Shown here in pieces: positions 1-5,852 of a stretch of DNA of 6,174 bases. The stretch is taken from the NCBI GenBank assembly GCA_025360285.1, contig JANYCM010000237.1:1-6174 (forward strand), written 5' to 3'. The translations under genes and the position numbers were made by a program. Origin of the DNA: Sphingomonadales bacterium (GTDB lineage: Bacteria > Pseudomonadota > Alphaproteobacteria > Sphingomonadales > Sphingomonadaceae). Below the pieces are notes generated by a model, which saw only the letters and a program-made list of their open reading frames with translations, ran no database searches and was not told the DNA's origin. Numbering within the stretch: the first letter of the stretch is position 1; every line of letters begins with the position of its first letter.

Positions 1-621
1 TGGTTCGACAGTTTCGATGCCATTCCCGATGATGGCCCGATCATCGTCATCGCCAATGAATTTTTCGATGCCCTGCCGATCCGCCAGTTCCGCGGCGATG
101 GCCAGGAACGCGCCGTCATCGCCACCGATTCGGGCTTTGCCAGTGCCTGGGTGCCGACGGAGGATTCGCGCCGGGGCGAAGCCAGCGATGCCGGTGCCGG
201 CGTCATGGCCACCATCGGCGAACGCTTGCGACGCCACGGCGGCGCCGCGCTGATCATCGATTATGGCCATGCCGGCGGCAGCACGGGCGACAGTCTCCAG
301 GCGCTGCGGCACGGCGCCCCTGCCAATCCCTTCGCCGACCCCGGCGAGGCCGACCTGACCGCCCATGTCGATTTTGCGGCGCTAGCTGCTGCCGCCGGCG
401 CGCTGCGCGTCCATGGCCCCTTGTCACAAGGCGTCTGGCTCACCCGGTTGGGCATCGAGGCCCGCGCGGCGGCGCTTCAGGCCCGCGCCACCCGGCCCCA
501 GGCCGCCGCCATCGCCGCCGCGCTGGTGCGGCTGACGGCGCCGACCCAAATGGGTGGCCTGTTCAAGGTGATGGCGCTATCGGGCGGTAATTGGCCGCTG
601 CCATCAGGGTTTGACGCATGA
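1..621 (+). CDS. MidA/NDUFAF7-type SAM-dependent methyltransferase, 3' part
   Basis: The reading frame is open from the first base and ends with TGA at 619-621, giving the last 206 residues of a family whose members are usually about 350 residues; the N-terminal half, with the main SAM-binding glycine motif, lies outside the window. Visible family signatures are ANEFFDALPIRQF (about residues 19-31 of the visible part), ALIIDYGHAGG, DSLQALRHG, DLTAHVDF, QGVWLTRLGI and MGGLFKVMAL near the end. The family includes mitochondrial NDUFAF7, which symmetrically dimethylates an arginine of the complex I subunit NDUFS2, and Dictyostelium MidA. A matching role on bacterial NuoD is an inference. In alphaproteobacteria this gene commonly sits between lgt and pgeF, and pgeF is indeed two genes downstream here. 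Its stop overlaps the start of the next gene by 4 bases (ATGA), suggesting one transcript and coupled translation. Family assignment is firm; the substrate is not shown by the sequence. Confidence 0.93.
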   Translation, partial: WFDSFDAIPDDGPIIVIANEFFDALPIRQFRGDGQERAVIATDSGFASAWVPTEDSRRGEASDAGAGVMATIGERLRRHGGAALIIDYGHAGGSTGDSLQALRHGAPANPFADPGEADLTAHVDFAALAAAAGALRVHGPLSQGVWLTRLGIEARAAALQARATRPQAAAIAAALVRLTAPTQMGGLFKVMALSGGNWPLPSGFDA

Positions 622-1130
622 TTACCTATCGCGATGCCACGCCGGATGACGGTGCCGTGCTCGGCGGCCTCGCCCGCGCCACCTTCATCGAAACCTTCGG
701 CAGGCTTTATGCGCTGCCCGATCTCGCAGCCTTTCTCGCCCAGACCAGCGATGCCGCCTATGCCGCCGAACTTGCCGATCCAGCGATCGAGGTGCGCTTT
801 GCCGAGGTCGGCGGTTCCCCTATCGGCTTCTGCAAGGTCGGGCCGTTGAAGCTGCCGGCGCCCGATCCGCACGCCAGCGCCATCGAATTGCGCCAGCTTT
901 ACGTTTATCGCCCCTGGCAGGGCAGCGGCATTGCCGCCGTGTTGACCGATTGGGCGCTGGACCGTGCCCGCGCCCGCGCTGCTGCTGAAATCTGGCTGTC
1001 GGTTTATACCGAAAACCCCCGCGCCCGGCGTTTCTATGCCCGTTACGGCTTTACCGAAATCGCCCCCTATCACTTCATGGTGGGGTCAAAGGCCGATGAA
1101 GACATCTTGTGCCGGGCGGTGCTGGCGTGA
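618..1130 (+). CDS. GNAT family N-acetyltransferase, PaiA-like
   Basis: This 170-residue protein is a complete single-domain GNAT enzyme, transferring an acetyl group from acetyl-CoA to an unidentified amine. The acetyl-CoA pyrophosphate-binding loop (motif A) is RPWQGSGIA at residues 98-106, following the beta-strand IELRQLYVY (89-97). The C-terminal part has the usual ENPRARRFYARYGF block (132-145), then YHFMVG (151-156). The N-terminal TFIETFGRLY and the C-terminal YHFMVGSKADEDIL resemble the PaiA group, whose Bacillus member acetylates spermidine and spermine, so a polyamine or other small-amine substrate is possible but unproven. The ATG at 618 overlaps the midA-type stop by 4 bases, and the stop overlaps the pgeF GTG by 4 bases. 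No strong Shine-Dalgarno is visible (only CAGGG about 10 bases upstream), consistent with translational coupling. The protein has no signal peptide and is probably cytoplasmic. The family is clear; the substrate is unknown. Confidence 0.92.
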   Translation: MITYRDATPDDGAVLGGLARATFIETFGRLYALPDLAAFLAQTSDAAYAAELADPAIEVRFAEVGGSPIGFCKVGPLKLPAPDPHASAIELRQLYVYRPWQGSGIAAVLTDWALDRARARAAAEIWLSVYTENPRARRFYARYGFTEIAPYHFMVGSKADEDILCRAVLA

Positions 1131-1909
1131 TCGATGTCGTGACGGCGCCGCTGCTCGCCGGCACCCGCCACGGCTTCCTCGGCCGGCGCGGCGGGGTTTC
1201 GGCGGGTATTTTCGCCAGCCTGAATGTCGGCCTCGGGTCATCGGACGTTCCTGAACATGTCCGTGAAAACCGCGCCCGCGCCGTTGCCGCTGTCGCGCCC
1301 GGCGCGGCGCTGGTCACCCTGCATCAGGTGCACAGCTGCACCGTCATTCCCGTCACTGCCGCCTTTGCCGATGCCGCCCGGCCGGGGGCCAATGCCGCAC
1401 GCCCGCATGCCGATGCCATGGTCACCGCCACCCCCGGCCTGGCGCTGGGCATCCTCACCGCCGATTGCGTGCCGATCCTGTTTGCCGATGTCGGGGCCGG
1501 CGTCATTGGCGCCGCCCATTCCGGCTGGAAGGGCGGGCTGGGCAATATCGCCGCCGCGACGGTCGAAGCGATGGTGGCACTGGGCGCCCGGCGGGAAGCG
1601 ATCACCGCCGCCATCGGGCCATGCATCGCCCGGGCCAGCTATGAAGTCGATCTGGCGTTCCGGGACCGTTTTCTCGCCGATGATCCGGCGCATGATCGCT
1701 TCTTCACCCCCGGCCGTCCCGGCCATTGCCAGTTCGATCTGGAAGGCCTGACGGCGCTGCGCCTTGCCGTCGCCGGGGTGACGCGCGTGTCGGCGCCGGG
1801 CCTTGATACATATGCCGATGCCGACCGTTGGTTCAGCTATCGCCGCACCACGCATGCGCGGGAGCCGGATTATGGCCGGCAATTGTCGGTGATTGCGCTG
1901 GCGGATTAG
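1127..1909 (+). CDS. pgeF: peptidoglycan editing factor PgeF (YfiH/multicopper polyphenol oxidase-like fold)
   Basis: This 260-residue cytoplasmic protein belongs to the YfiH/DUF152 family. E. coli PgeF clears UDP-MurNAc carrying L-serine misincorporated in place of L-alanine, and family members also act on purine nucleosides. The metal-site residues are in place: H69 in LHQVHS (65-70), C114 in TADC (111-114) and H131 in AAHSGWKGG (129-137). Other family blocks are HGFLGRRGGVS (15-25), ASLNVGLGSSD (30-40), AAIGPCI (161-167), DLEGL (204-208) and a terminal WFSYRRTTHARE (235-246). I chose the GTG at 1127 because it gives the usual family length and forms a 4-base GTGA overlap with the stop of the acetyltransferase gene; another in-frame GTG at 1109 would add six residues. 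No strong ribosome binding site precedes either start, which fits coupling to the upstream genes. This is probably the last gene of the transcript beginning at or before the midA-type gene. Confidence 0.95.
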   Translation: MIDVVTAPLLAGTRHGFLGRRGGVSAGIFASLNVGLGSSDVPEHVRENRARAVAAVAPGAALVTLHQVHSCTVIPVTAAFADAARPGANAARPHADAMVTATPGLALGILTADCVPILFADVGAGVIGAAHSGWKGGLGNIAAATVEAMVALGARREAITAAIGPCIARASYEVDLAFRDRFLADDPAHDRFFTPGRPGHCQFDLEGLTALRLAVAGVTRVSAPGLDTYADADRWFSYRRTTHAREPDYGRQLSVIALAD

Positions 1910-1936
1910 GCCGGGAGGAGGTGGGGCGAACCTCTT

Positions 1937-1958
1937 CCTCTCCCGCAAGCGGGAGAGG
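1937..1958. repeat. 22-base extragenic palindrome, REP-like
   Basis: CCTCTCCCGC (1937-1946) is followed by AA and then its exact reverse complement GCGGGAGAGG (1949-1958), 28 bases after the pgeF stop. As RNA it would fold into a stem of about 9 base pairs with a CAAG loop. No run of T follows on either strand, so it is not a standard intrinsic terminator, although it could stop RNA decay or assist Rho. From memory, very similar CTCTCCCGC(A/T)(A/T)GCGGGAGAG palindromes occur many times in intergenic regions of alphaproteobacteria, so a dispersed repeat is the best reading. The rest of the 1910-2067 gap shows no gene and no convincing promoter. Confidence 0.7.
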
Positions 1959-2067
1959 GAAGCATCAGCGTCTCGTCCGGTGACATCTTCATATACCGCA
2001 CTGGCGCCCGCCCGCGCTTCCCGGCATTACACCCGCACAATCACGCGCGCTTCCTGGGGACATATTC

Positions 2068-3282
2068 ATGCGCAAGGCCCTTTACTGGATCGGCGGCATC
2101 ATCGCCGTTGCCGCCCTGCTGTTTTTCACGGTGCTGCCGCCGCTGTTCGATCGGCTGTCGAATCGCATCGAGGGCAGCGGCGAATGGCCGGTGTCGGCGC
2201 GTGCCGCGGCGCTGCACAAGCAATTGACGGTCATCGATCTTCACGCCGATTCGCTGCTGTGGAAGCGGGACTTCACCCAGCCCGCCGGACGCGGCCATGT
2301 CGATCTGCCGCGCCTTGAAGCCGGCCATGTCGCGCTGCAGGTGCTGTCATCGGTGACGAAGACGCCGCGCGGGCAAAACTACAGCTCGAACAGTAACACG
2401 ACCGACAATATCACCACGCTGGTCATCGGCCAGATGCAGCCGCTGCGCACCTGGACGTCGCTGCTCGAACGCTCGCTGTGGCATGCTGAAAAGCTGCACC
2501 GGGCCGAAGCTGCCTCGGGGGGCAAATTGCGCATCATCCGCAGCCAGGCCGATCTGGTGCGGCTGCTCGGCGATCGGCTCGGCGGCAAGGCGGTGCCGAT
2601 CGGCGCACTGCTGTCGGTCGAAGGCGCGCATGATCTGGAAGGCCGTATCGGCAATCTCGATCGGCTTTATGGCGCCGGCTTCCGCATGATCGGGCTGGTG
2701 CATTTCTTCGACAATGATGTCGGCGGTTCGATGCACGGCGAGAAAAAATATGGCCTGACGCCGTTCGGGGTGCAACTGGTCAGTGCCATGGAGCAAAAGG
2801 GCATGATCGTCGATGTGGCCCACGCCAGCGCCGCCACTGTCGCCGATGTGCTGCGCATTGCCACCCGCCCCGTCGTCGTCAGTCATGGCGGCGTCAAGGG
2901 CACTTGCGACACGCCGCGCAACCTGACCGATGATCAGTTGCGCGCGCTGGCAAAGAATGGCGGCATGATCGGCATCGGTTATTGGGATGCCGCCGTCTGC
3001 GCGCCGACACCGGCGGCTACCGCCAGGGCCATCCTGTACGTCCGCAATTTGATCGGCATCCAATATGTCGGGTTGGGGTCCGACTATGACGGCGTCGTCA
3101 CCGCCGGCTTCGATACCGCGCATGTCGCGGCGATCACCCAGGCGTTGATTGATGCCGGCCTGTCCGACAGCGAGATTGCCATGGTGATGGGCGGCAATGC
3201 AGCGCGGATCATCGGGCTGGGGCTGGTGCCGCATCCGGCGCCGCCGGTGCTGGCCAGGCCGCCGCTGCGGGCAGGGGTGTGA
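2068..3282 (+). CDS. membrane dipeptidase (peptidase family M19)
   Basis: This 404-residue zinc metallopeptidase hydrolyses dipeptides; family members include mammalian renal dipeptidase and bacterial enzymes that accept D-residues at the C-terminal side. After a short basic start (MRK), residues 8-27 form one hydrophobic segment with no lipobox cysteine, so it is probably exported and anchored by an uncleaved signal. The binuclear zinc ligands expected for the family are visible: H59 and D61 in DLHAD (57-61), bridging E185 in SVEGAH (183-188), H252 in DVAHAS (249-254) and H273 in VSHGG (271-275). D339 in GSDYDG (337-342) matches the catalytic aspartate, and R284 and H212 sit where substrate-binding residues are expected. 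The HFFDNDVGGS segment is typical of a proteobacterial subgroup. The ATG at 2068 is preceded by GGGGA at 2056-2060, seven bases upstream. A periplasmic role in recycling peptides, perhaps from the cell wall, is an inference. ribF follows after 7 bases, implying cotranscription. Confidence 0.94.
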   Translation: MRKALYWIGGIIAVAALLFFTVLPPLFDRLSNRIEGSGEWPVSARAAALHKQLTVIDLHADSLLWKRDFTQPAGRGHVDLPRLEAGHVALQVLSSVTKTPRGQNYSSNSNTTDNITTLVIGQMQPLRTWTSLLERSLWHAEKLHRAEAASGGKLRIIRSQADLVRLLGDRLGGKAVPIGALLSVEGAHDLEGRIGNLDRLYGAGFRMIGLVHFFDNDVGGSMHGEKKYGLTPFGVQLVSAMEQKGMIVDVAHASAATVADVLRIATRPVVVSHGGVKGTCDTPRNLTDDQLRALAKNGGMIGIGYWDAAVCAPTPAATARAILYVRNLIGIQYVGLGSDYDGVVTAGFDTAHVAAITQALIDAGLSDSEIAMVMGGNAARIIGLGLVPHPAPPVLARPPLRAGV

Positions 3283-3289
3283 CGCGCTG

Positions 3290-4231
3290 ATGATGGACCG
3301 TATCACGGGCGGCGGGCTGGTGCCGCTGACAGCGCGCGGCGGGGTCGCGGCGCTGGGCAATTTCGATGGCTTCCACCTGGGGCACCAGGCGGTGGTTGGC
3401 CGGGCGCTGGCGCTGGCGCGGCAGCGCGGCGTGCCGGCGCTGGTGGCGAGTTTCGATCCGCATCCGGCGCGGCTGTTCAAGCCCGATCTGCCGCCCTTTG
3501 CGCTGACTGGCGTGGCACAGCGGCTGGATCTGTTCGCCGGCTTTGGCGTCGATACCGCGGTGATGATTCCCTTTGGCCGCGAACTGGCGGCGCTGTCGGC
3601 AGGTGAATTTGTCGAACAATGGCTGGTGCGCCGGCTCGGCGTGTCGGGCGTCATCACCGGCGGCGATTTTACCTTCGGCAAGGGCCGCAGCGGCGATGTT
3701 GGCGAATTGGCAGCGCTGGGCGCGGTGCATGGCTTTACCGCCGAAGTCGTGGCGCCGGTATGCGATGCGGACGGCGTGATTTCCTCCAGCCGGGTGCGGG
3801 CCTTGTTGCGCGCTGCTGACCCGGCCGGCGCGGCGGCGCTGCTGACCAGGCCTTACACCATCTTCGGGCGCGTGGAACATGGCGCCAAGCTGGGGCGCAC
3901 CCTGGGCTTTCCCACCGCCAATCTGCGGCTGGAGGATTATCAGCGGCCGGCATACGGCGTCTATGCGGTGATGGCCGCGTTGCCCGATGGCAGCCGCGTC
4001 AAGGGTGTCGCCAATCTGGGCATCCGGCCGATGATCGATCCGCCGGTTGAACTGCTCGAAACCTGGCTGCTCGATTGGAGCGGCGATCTATATGGTCAGA
4101 TCATCGGCGTGGAGCTGATCGCCTATCTGCGGCCGGAACTGAAGCTCGATGGGCTGGCGGCGCTGACCGCGCAGGTGATGGCGGATGGCGAGGCGGCGCG
4201 GGCGGTGCTGGCGGATTTTGCATTGGCGTAG
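3290..4231 (+). CDS. ribF: bifunctional riboflavin kinase / FAD synthetase
   Basis: RibF phosphorylates riboflavin to FMN and then adenylylates FMN to FAD in the cytoplasm. From the ATG at 3290 it is 313 residues, the normal family length. The N-terminal adenylyltransferase domain has GNFDGFHLGH (23-32, with the HxGH nucleotide-transfer motif), FDPHP (55-59), GGDFTFGKGRSGD (124-136) and ISSSRVR (164-170). The C-terminal kinase domain has GRVEHGAKLGRTLGFPTAN (193-211, with the PTAN ATP/Mg site at 208-211), YGVYAV (222-227), VANLGIRP (240-247), a probable catalytic E257 in LLETWLL, and GDLYG (265-269). The position after RP, commonly T or S, is M248 here. A longer frame opens upstream at 3197 but would overlap the dipeptidase by 86 bases and adds nothing family-like, so I reject that start. 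ATG at 3293 is an equal alternative, one residue shorter. AGGGG at 3273-3277 is a rather distant ribosome binding site. The gap to the dipeptidase is 7 bases. Confidence 0.96.
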   Translation: MMDRITGGGLVPLTARGGVAALGNFDGFHLGHQAVVGRALALARQRGVPALVASFDPHPARLFKPDLPPFALTGVAQRLDLFAGFGVDTAVMIPFGRELAALSAGEFVEQWLVRRLGVSGVITGGDFTFGKGRSGDVGELAALGAVHGFTAEVVAPVCDADGVISSSRVRALLRAADPAGAAALLTRPYTIFGRVEHGAKLGRTLGFPTANLRLEDYQRPAYGVYAVMAALPDGSRVKGVANLGIRPMIDPPVELLETWLLDWSGDLYGQIIGVELIAYLRPELKLDGLAALTAQVMADGEAARAVLADFALA

Positions 4232-4247
4232 TCGCGCCAATTTCCTT
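4222..4247 (+). terminator. candidate weak intrinsic terminator of ribF
   Basis: ATTGGCG (4222-4228) pairs perfectly with CGCCAAT (4235-4241) around a 6-base loop TAGTCG, followed by TTCCTT (4242-4247). The stem is only 7 base pairs and the downstream tract is broken by two C residues, so termination would be weak. The ribF stop codon (4229-4231) lies inside the loop. Its placement at the end of a transcript facing a convergent gene supports the call. Confidence 0.4.
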
Positions 4248-4311
4248 GCCGCAGCGAAGGCGGACGCCGGCGCGCCGGGGTTCGGCTGGCCTGTATTCCC
4301 GCCCGGCCAGG

Positions 4312-4343
4312 GCAAACAAAAACGGCCCGGCGAACCGGGCCGT
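4312..4343 (-). terminator. intrinsic terminator of rpmB
   Basis: Read on the minus strand, ACGGCCCGG (4343-4335), loop TTCG (4334-4331) and CCGGGCCGT (4330-4322) make a perfect 9-base-pair GC-rich stem with a stable UUCG tetraloop. It is followed by TTTTGTTTG down to about 4313. It begins 26 bases past the L28 stop codon. On the plus strand the same hairpin is followed only by CTTCGTC, so it is much better suited to the minus-strand transcript, though it may give some backup for ribF. Confidence 0.9.
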
Positions 4344-4369
4344 CTTCGTCAACAGCAACCGCGCCTGAA

Positions 4370-4672
4370 TCAGGCGGCGGGGGCGGCCGTGGCGGCAATC
4401 TTCTTCTTGATTTCGCGCTTCAGGCGGGCGGCGCGCTCGCTCAGCTTTTCGGCGTTGGTCTTCAGCAGCCAATTATCGAGGCCGCCGACATGTTCGACCG
4501 AGCGCAGGCCGTTCATCGAGACGCGCAGCTTGACCGAACGGCCCAGCGCATCCGAGATCAGCGTGACATTCTGCAGATTGGGCAGGAAAACCCGCTTGGT
4601 CTTGTTGTTGGCATGGGAGACATTGTTCCCGACCTGGCGACCCTTGGCGGTCAGTTCGCACACGCGCGACAT
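4370..4672 (-). CDS. rpmB: 50S ribosomal protein L28
   Basis: This 100-residue protein is large-subunit ribosomal protein bL28. It begins MSRVCELTAKGRQVGNNVSH, followed by NNKTKRVFLPNLQ, the N-terminal signature of the family, and continues with RVSMNGLRSVEHVGGLDNWLL and a lysine/arginine-rich tail ending in an alanine-rich stretch (ATAAPAA). The longer alphaproteobacterial form of about 97-100 residues fits. Only one cysteine (C5) is present in the N-terminal part, so this is not a CxxC zinc-binding version. I chose the ATG at 4672 because it matches the universal L28 start and has a good ribosome binding site; the frame extends to 4759 but that extension is not L28-like. It is transcribed alone, convergent with ribF, and has its own likely promoter and terminator. 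Expression is probably high and growth-rate dependent, as for other ribosomal protein genes. Confidence 0.97.
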   Translation of the reverse strand: MSRVCELTAKGRQVGNNVSHANNKTKRVFLPNLQNVTLISDALGRSVKLRVSMNGLRSVEHVGGLDNWLLKTNAEKLSERAARLKREIKKKIAATAAPAA

Positions 4673-4679
4673 GGCTTCG

Positions 4680-4684
4680 TCCTT
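4680..4684 (-). promoter_or_regulatory. ribosome binding site of rpmB
   Basis: The minus strand reads AAGGA at 4684-4680, with seven bases between it and the ATG at 4672. This strong Shine-Dalgarno match fixes the L28 start over the upstream in-frame ATG at 4759. Confidence 0.8.
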
Positions 4685-4730
4685 GAATTCGGCTGAGGCA
4701 TGATCCGGCTGGACCAGCGGCAAGCGCGGG

Positions 4731-4759
4731 CCATTAGCCGAGGTGGGCGGCAAGGTCAA
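4731..4759 (-). promoter_or_regulatory. candidate rpmB promoter
   Basis: On the minus strand TTGACC (4759-4754) matches five of six bases of the sigma-70 -35 consensus. GCTAAT (4738-4733) lies 15 bases downstream and matches four of six bases of the -10; TAATGG (4736-4731) at the ideal 17-base spacing is a poorer match. Transcription would then start about 50 bases before the L28 ATG. The -35 element is the convincing part; the -10 is uncertain. Confidence 0.45.
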
Positions 4760-4794
4760 CCGAATGTGGGAGTTTTGGCGCGGGCCGGTGCTGC

Positions 4795-4810
4795 ATCCGC
4801 GTCAGCGGAT
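4795..4810 (-). terminator. small hairpin after lrgB, possible transcript end
   Basis: ATCCGC (4795-4800) and GCGGAT (4805-4810) form a perfect 6-base-pair stem with a 4-base loop, starting 5 bases past the lrgB stop on the minus strand. No T tract follows on the minus strand, so it is at best a weak or Rho-assisted terminator. If it does not work, lrgAB transcripts would read into rpmB, which has the same orientation. Confidence 0.25.
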
Positions 4811-4815
4811 TAAAG

Positions 4816-5502
4816 CTAACCAAACAGAAAGGGCCATAGCGGCACCAGCACCAGCGCCACCACCGTCCCGGTCAGCACGAACGCCAGCGCCGCCAGCCCG
4901 CCGGCTTTCGCATCGCGCCGGGTCAGCCAATCGGTGCCGACGATGTGGGACGAAACGCCCAGCGCCAGCGACCGCGCCGCATGATCGCGCCAGCCCAGCC
5001 GATCGAACAGCCAGGGCACTGTCAACGCGCCGATGACGCCGGTGAGCACCGACAGCGCCGCCGCCAGCGGCAGGGGGCCACCCGTGGCCTTCATGATGGC
5101 GACGGTGAAGGGCGTCGTCACCGTCTTGGTGGCCAGCGCCTCGACAAGCAGCGGGTCCAGCCCCAGCAGCCGTGCGCCGGCGATGGCGGTGGTGACACCA
5201 ACGATCGCGCCGCCCAGAATCGCCGCCAGCACCGGCAACGCCTGCGCCCTGAGCAGGCCGCGGTTGGCATCGATGACCAGCGCCAGCGCCACCAGCGCCG
5301 GGCCGAGCAGCCAGCGGATCGGCAACGCGGCCGCGGCAAAACGATCGGGCGCGATGCCGAGGAGCGCCAGCACGCCGGCGACACCGAGCGCCGTTATCAG
5401 CACCGGGCTGGCCCAGGGCGGGTGGCCAAGCCGCGCCGACAGCGCCCGCGCCAGCGCAAAGCCGCCCAGCACCAGCCCGCAGGCGAGCAGGCTGTCGATC
5501 AT
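4816..5502 (-). CDS. lrgB: LrgB/CidB family integral membrane protein
   Basis: This 228-residue, very hydrophobic protein has about six or seven predicted membrane segments (roughly 4-22, 30-50, 60-79, 86-113, 142-168, 201-225). Family signatures are WLLGPALVALAL (64-75), ATKTVTTPFTVAIMK (124-138), LTGVIGAL (153-160) and LGVSSHIVGTD (181-191), a variant of the usual GxxSHAIGT. LrgB works with LrgA in the inner membrane. The pair was first described as a modulator of murein hydrolase activity and lysis, but later work on relatives (Bacillus PftAB, plant PLGG1) shows pyruvate or glycolate transport, so a small-carboxylate transporter is an equally good reading. The ATG at 5502 overlaps the lrgA stop by 4 bases and gives the normal family length of about 230. 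The frame stays open upstream to 5874, but that part is the lrgA coding region read in another frame. The stop is TAG at 4818-4816. Confidence 0.93.
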   Translation of the reverse strand: MIDSLLACGLVLGGFALARALSARLGHPPWASPVLITALGVAGVLALLGIAPDRFAAAALPIRWLLGPALVALALVIDANRGLLRAQALPVLAAILGGAIVGVTTAIAGARLLGLDPLLVEALATKTVTTPFTVAIMKATGGPLPLAAALSVLTGVIGALTVPWLFDRLGWRDHAARSLALGVSSHIVGTDWLTRRDAKAGGLAALAFVLTGTVVALVLVPLWPFLFG

Positions 5503-5852
5503 CCGCGTCCCCCCGCCAGCCGGAAGCACAGCGCCGTCGCCAGCGCCGTCACCAACGTGGTAACCAGCAACAACAGCGCCAGCGGCAACAGTGCCCCGGC
5601 CAGCCGCGCCGCATACGCCTGGAGCCCGACCAGCGCCGGCACCAGCATGGCGCCGATCCAGCGCAGCAGCAGCGCGGCGCCGGGCCGGCTCCAGCCGATA
5701 GCGCGGCCGCTGGCCAGCCATAGGACATAGACCAGCAGGCCCAGCACCGCCCCCGGCACGGCGAGGCCGGCGCGTACCGCCAGTACGTCGCCGGTCAGCG
5801 CCAGCACGACACACAGGCCGACGCCGGGCAGTATTTCGACAATGGCGCGCAT
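5499..5852 (-). CDS. lrgA: LrgA/CidA family small membrane protein
   Basis: This 117-residue protein has four hydrophobic segments (about 5-26, 28-47, 60-80 and 85-109), the standard layout of the holin-like LrgA/CidA family. Recognisable blocks are VPGAVLGLLV (32-41) and LLRWIGAMLVPALVG (62-76), which match the family's PG..GLL and LLxxMGLLFVPAGVG patterns. It is the first gene of a two-gene unit and its TGA overlaps the lrgB ATG (ATGA), so the two products are probably made in matched amounts and act as one membrane complex. Just upstream on the minus strand, a purine-rich GGGGGGAAGGGG stretch (within 5855-5866) can serve as the ribosome binding site. No LytSR two-component genes or LysR-type CidR regulator are visible, although only about 320 bases upstream are in view. 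Function as lysis modulator or carboxylate transporter cannot be decided from sequence. Confidence 0.9.
   Translation of the reverse strand: MRAIVEILPGVGLCVVLALTGDVLAVRAGLAVPGAVLGLLVYVLWLASGRAIGWSRPGAALLLRWIGAMLVPALVGLQAYAARLAGALLPLALLLLVTTLVTALATALCFRLAGGRG

Noticed and set aside
1238..1948. 236-codon minus-strand open frame over pgeF
   Set aside because: It is fully antisense to pgeF, rich in Gly/Arg/Ala with no domain signal; a codon-bias shadow.
1992..2041. TATACC (1992-1997) or CACAAT (2036-2041) as the -10 of a dipeptidase promoter
   Set aside because: Neither has a recognisable -35 at 16-18 bases upstream, so no promoter is called although one probably exists in 1910-2067.
3197..3289. 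Upstream in-frame start for ribF inside the dipeptidase gene
   Set aside because: It would overlap the dipeptidase coding region heavily and add a Trp/Arg-rich segment not seen in RibF; the ATG at 3290 gives the normal length.
2347..3681. 444-codon open frame on the minus strand across the dipeptidase and ribF
   Set aside because: It lies antisense to two strongly recognised genes, has a low-complexity Pro/Arg/Ser/His-rich translation with no known motif, and is expected from the GC bias at third codon positions.
4267..4278. 12-base perfect palindrome CCGGCGCGCCGG between ribF and rpmB
   Set aside because: Continuous palindromes of G and C of this size arise readily in GC-rich DNA; there is no loop or T tract and no link to a known site type.
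4286..4310. CTGGCC/GGCCAG inverted repeat with a 13-base loop
   Set aside because: The stem is short, the loop large, and no T-rich tract follows on the plus strand; the hairpins at 4222-4241 and 4322-4343 explain transcript ends better.
4673..4759. 29-residue N-terminal extension of L28 from an ATG at 4759
   Set aside because: L28 universally begins MSRxC, and AAGGA sits correctly before the ATG at 4672; the likely promoter also falls within this stretch.
4945..5730. 261-codon plus-strand open frame over lrgAB
   Set aside because: Its translation is Arg/Gln-rich low-complexity sequence, antisense to two clear membrane protein genes whose hydrophobic codons create it.
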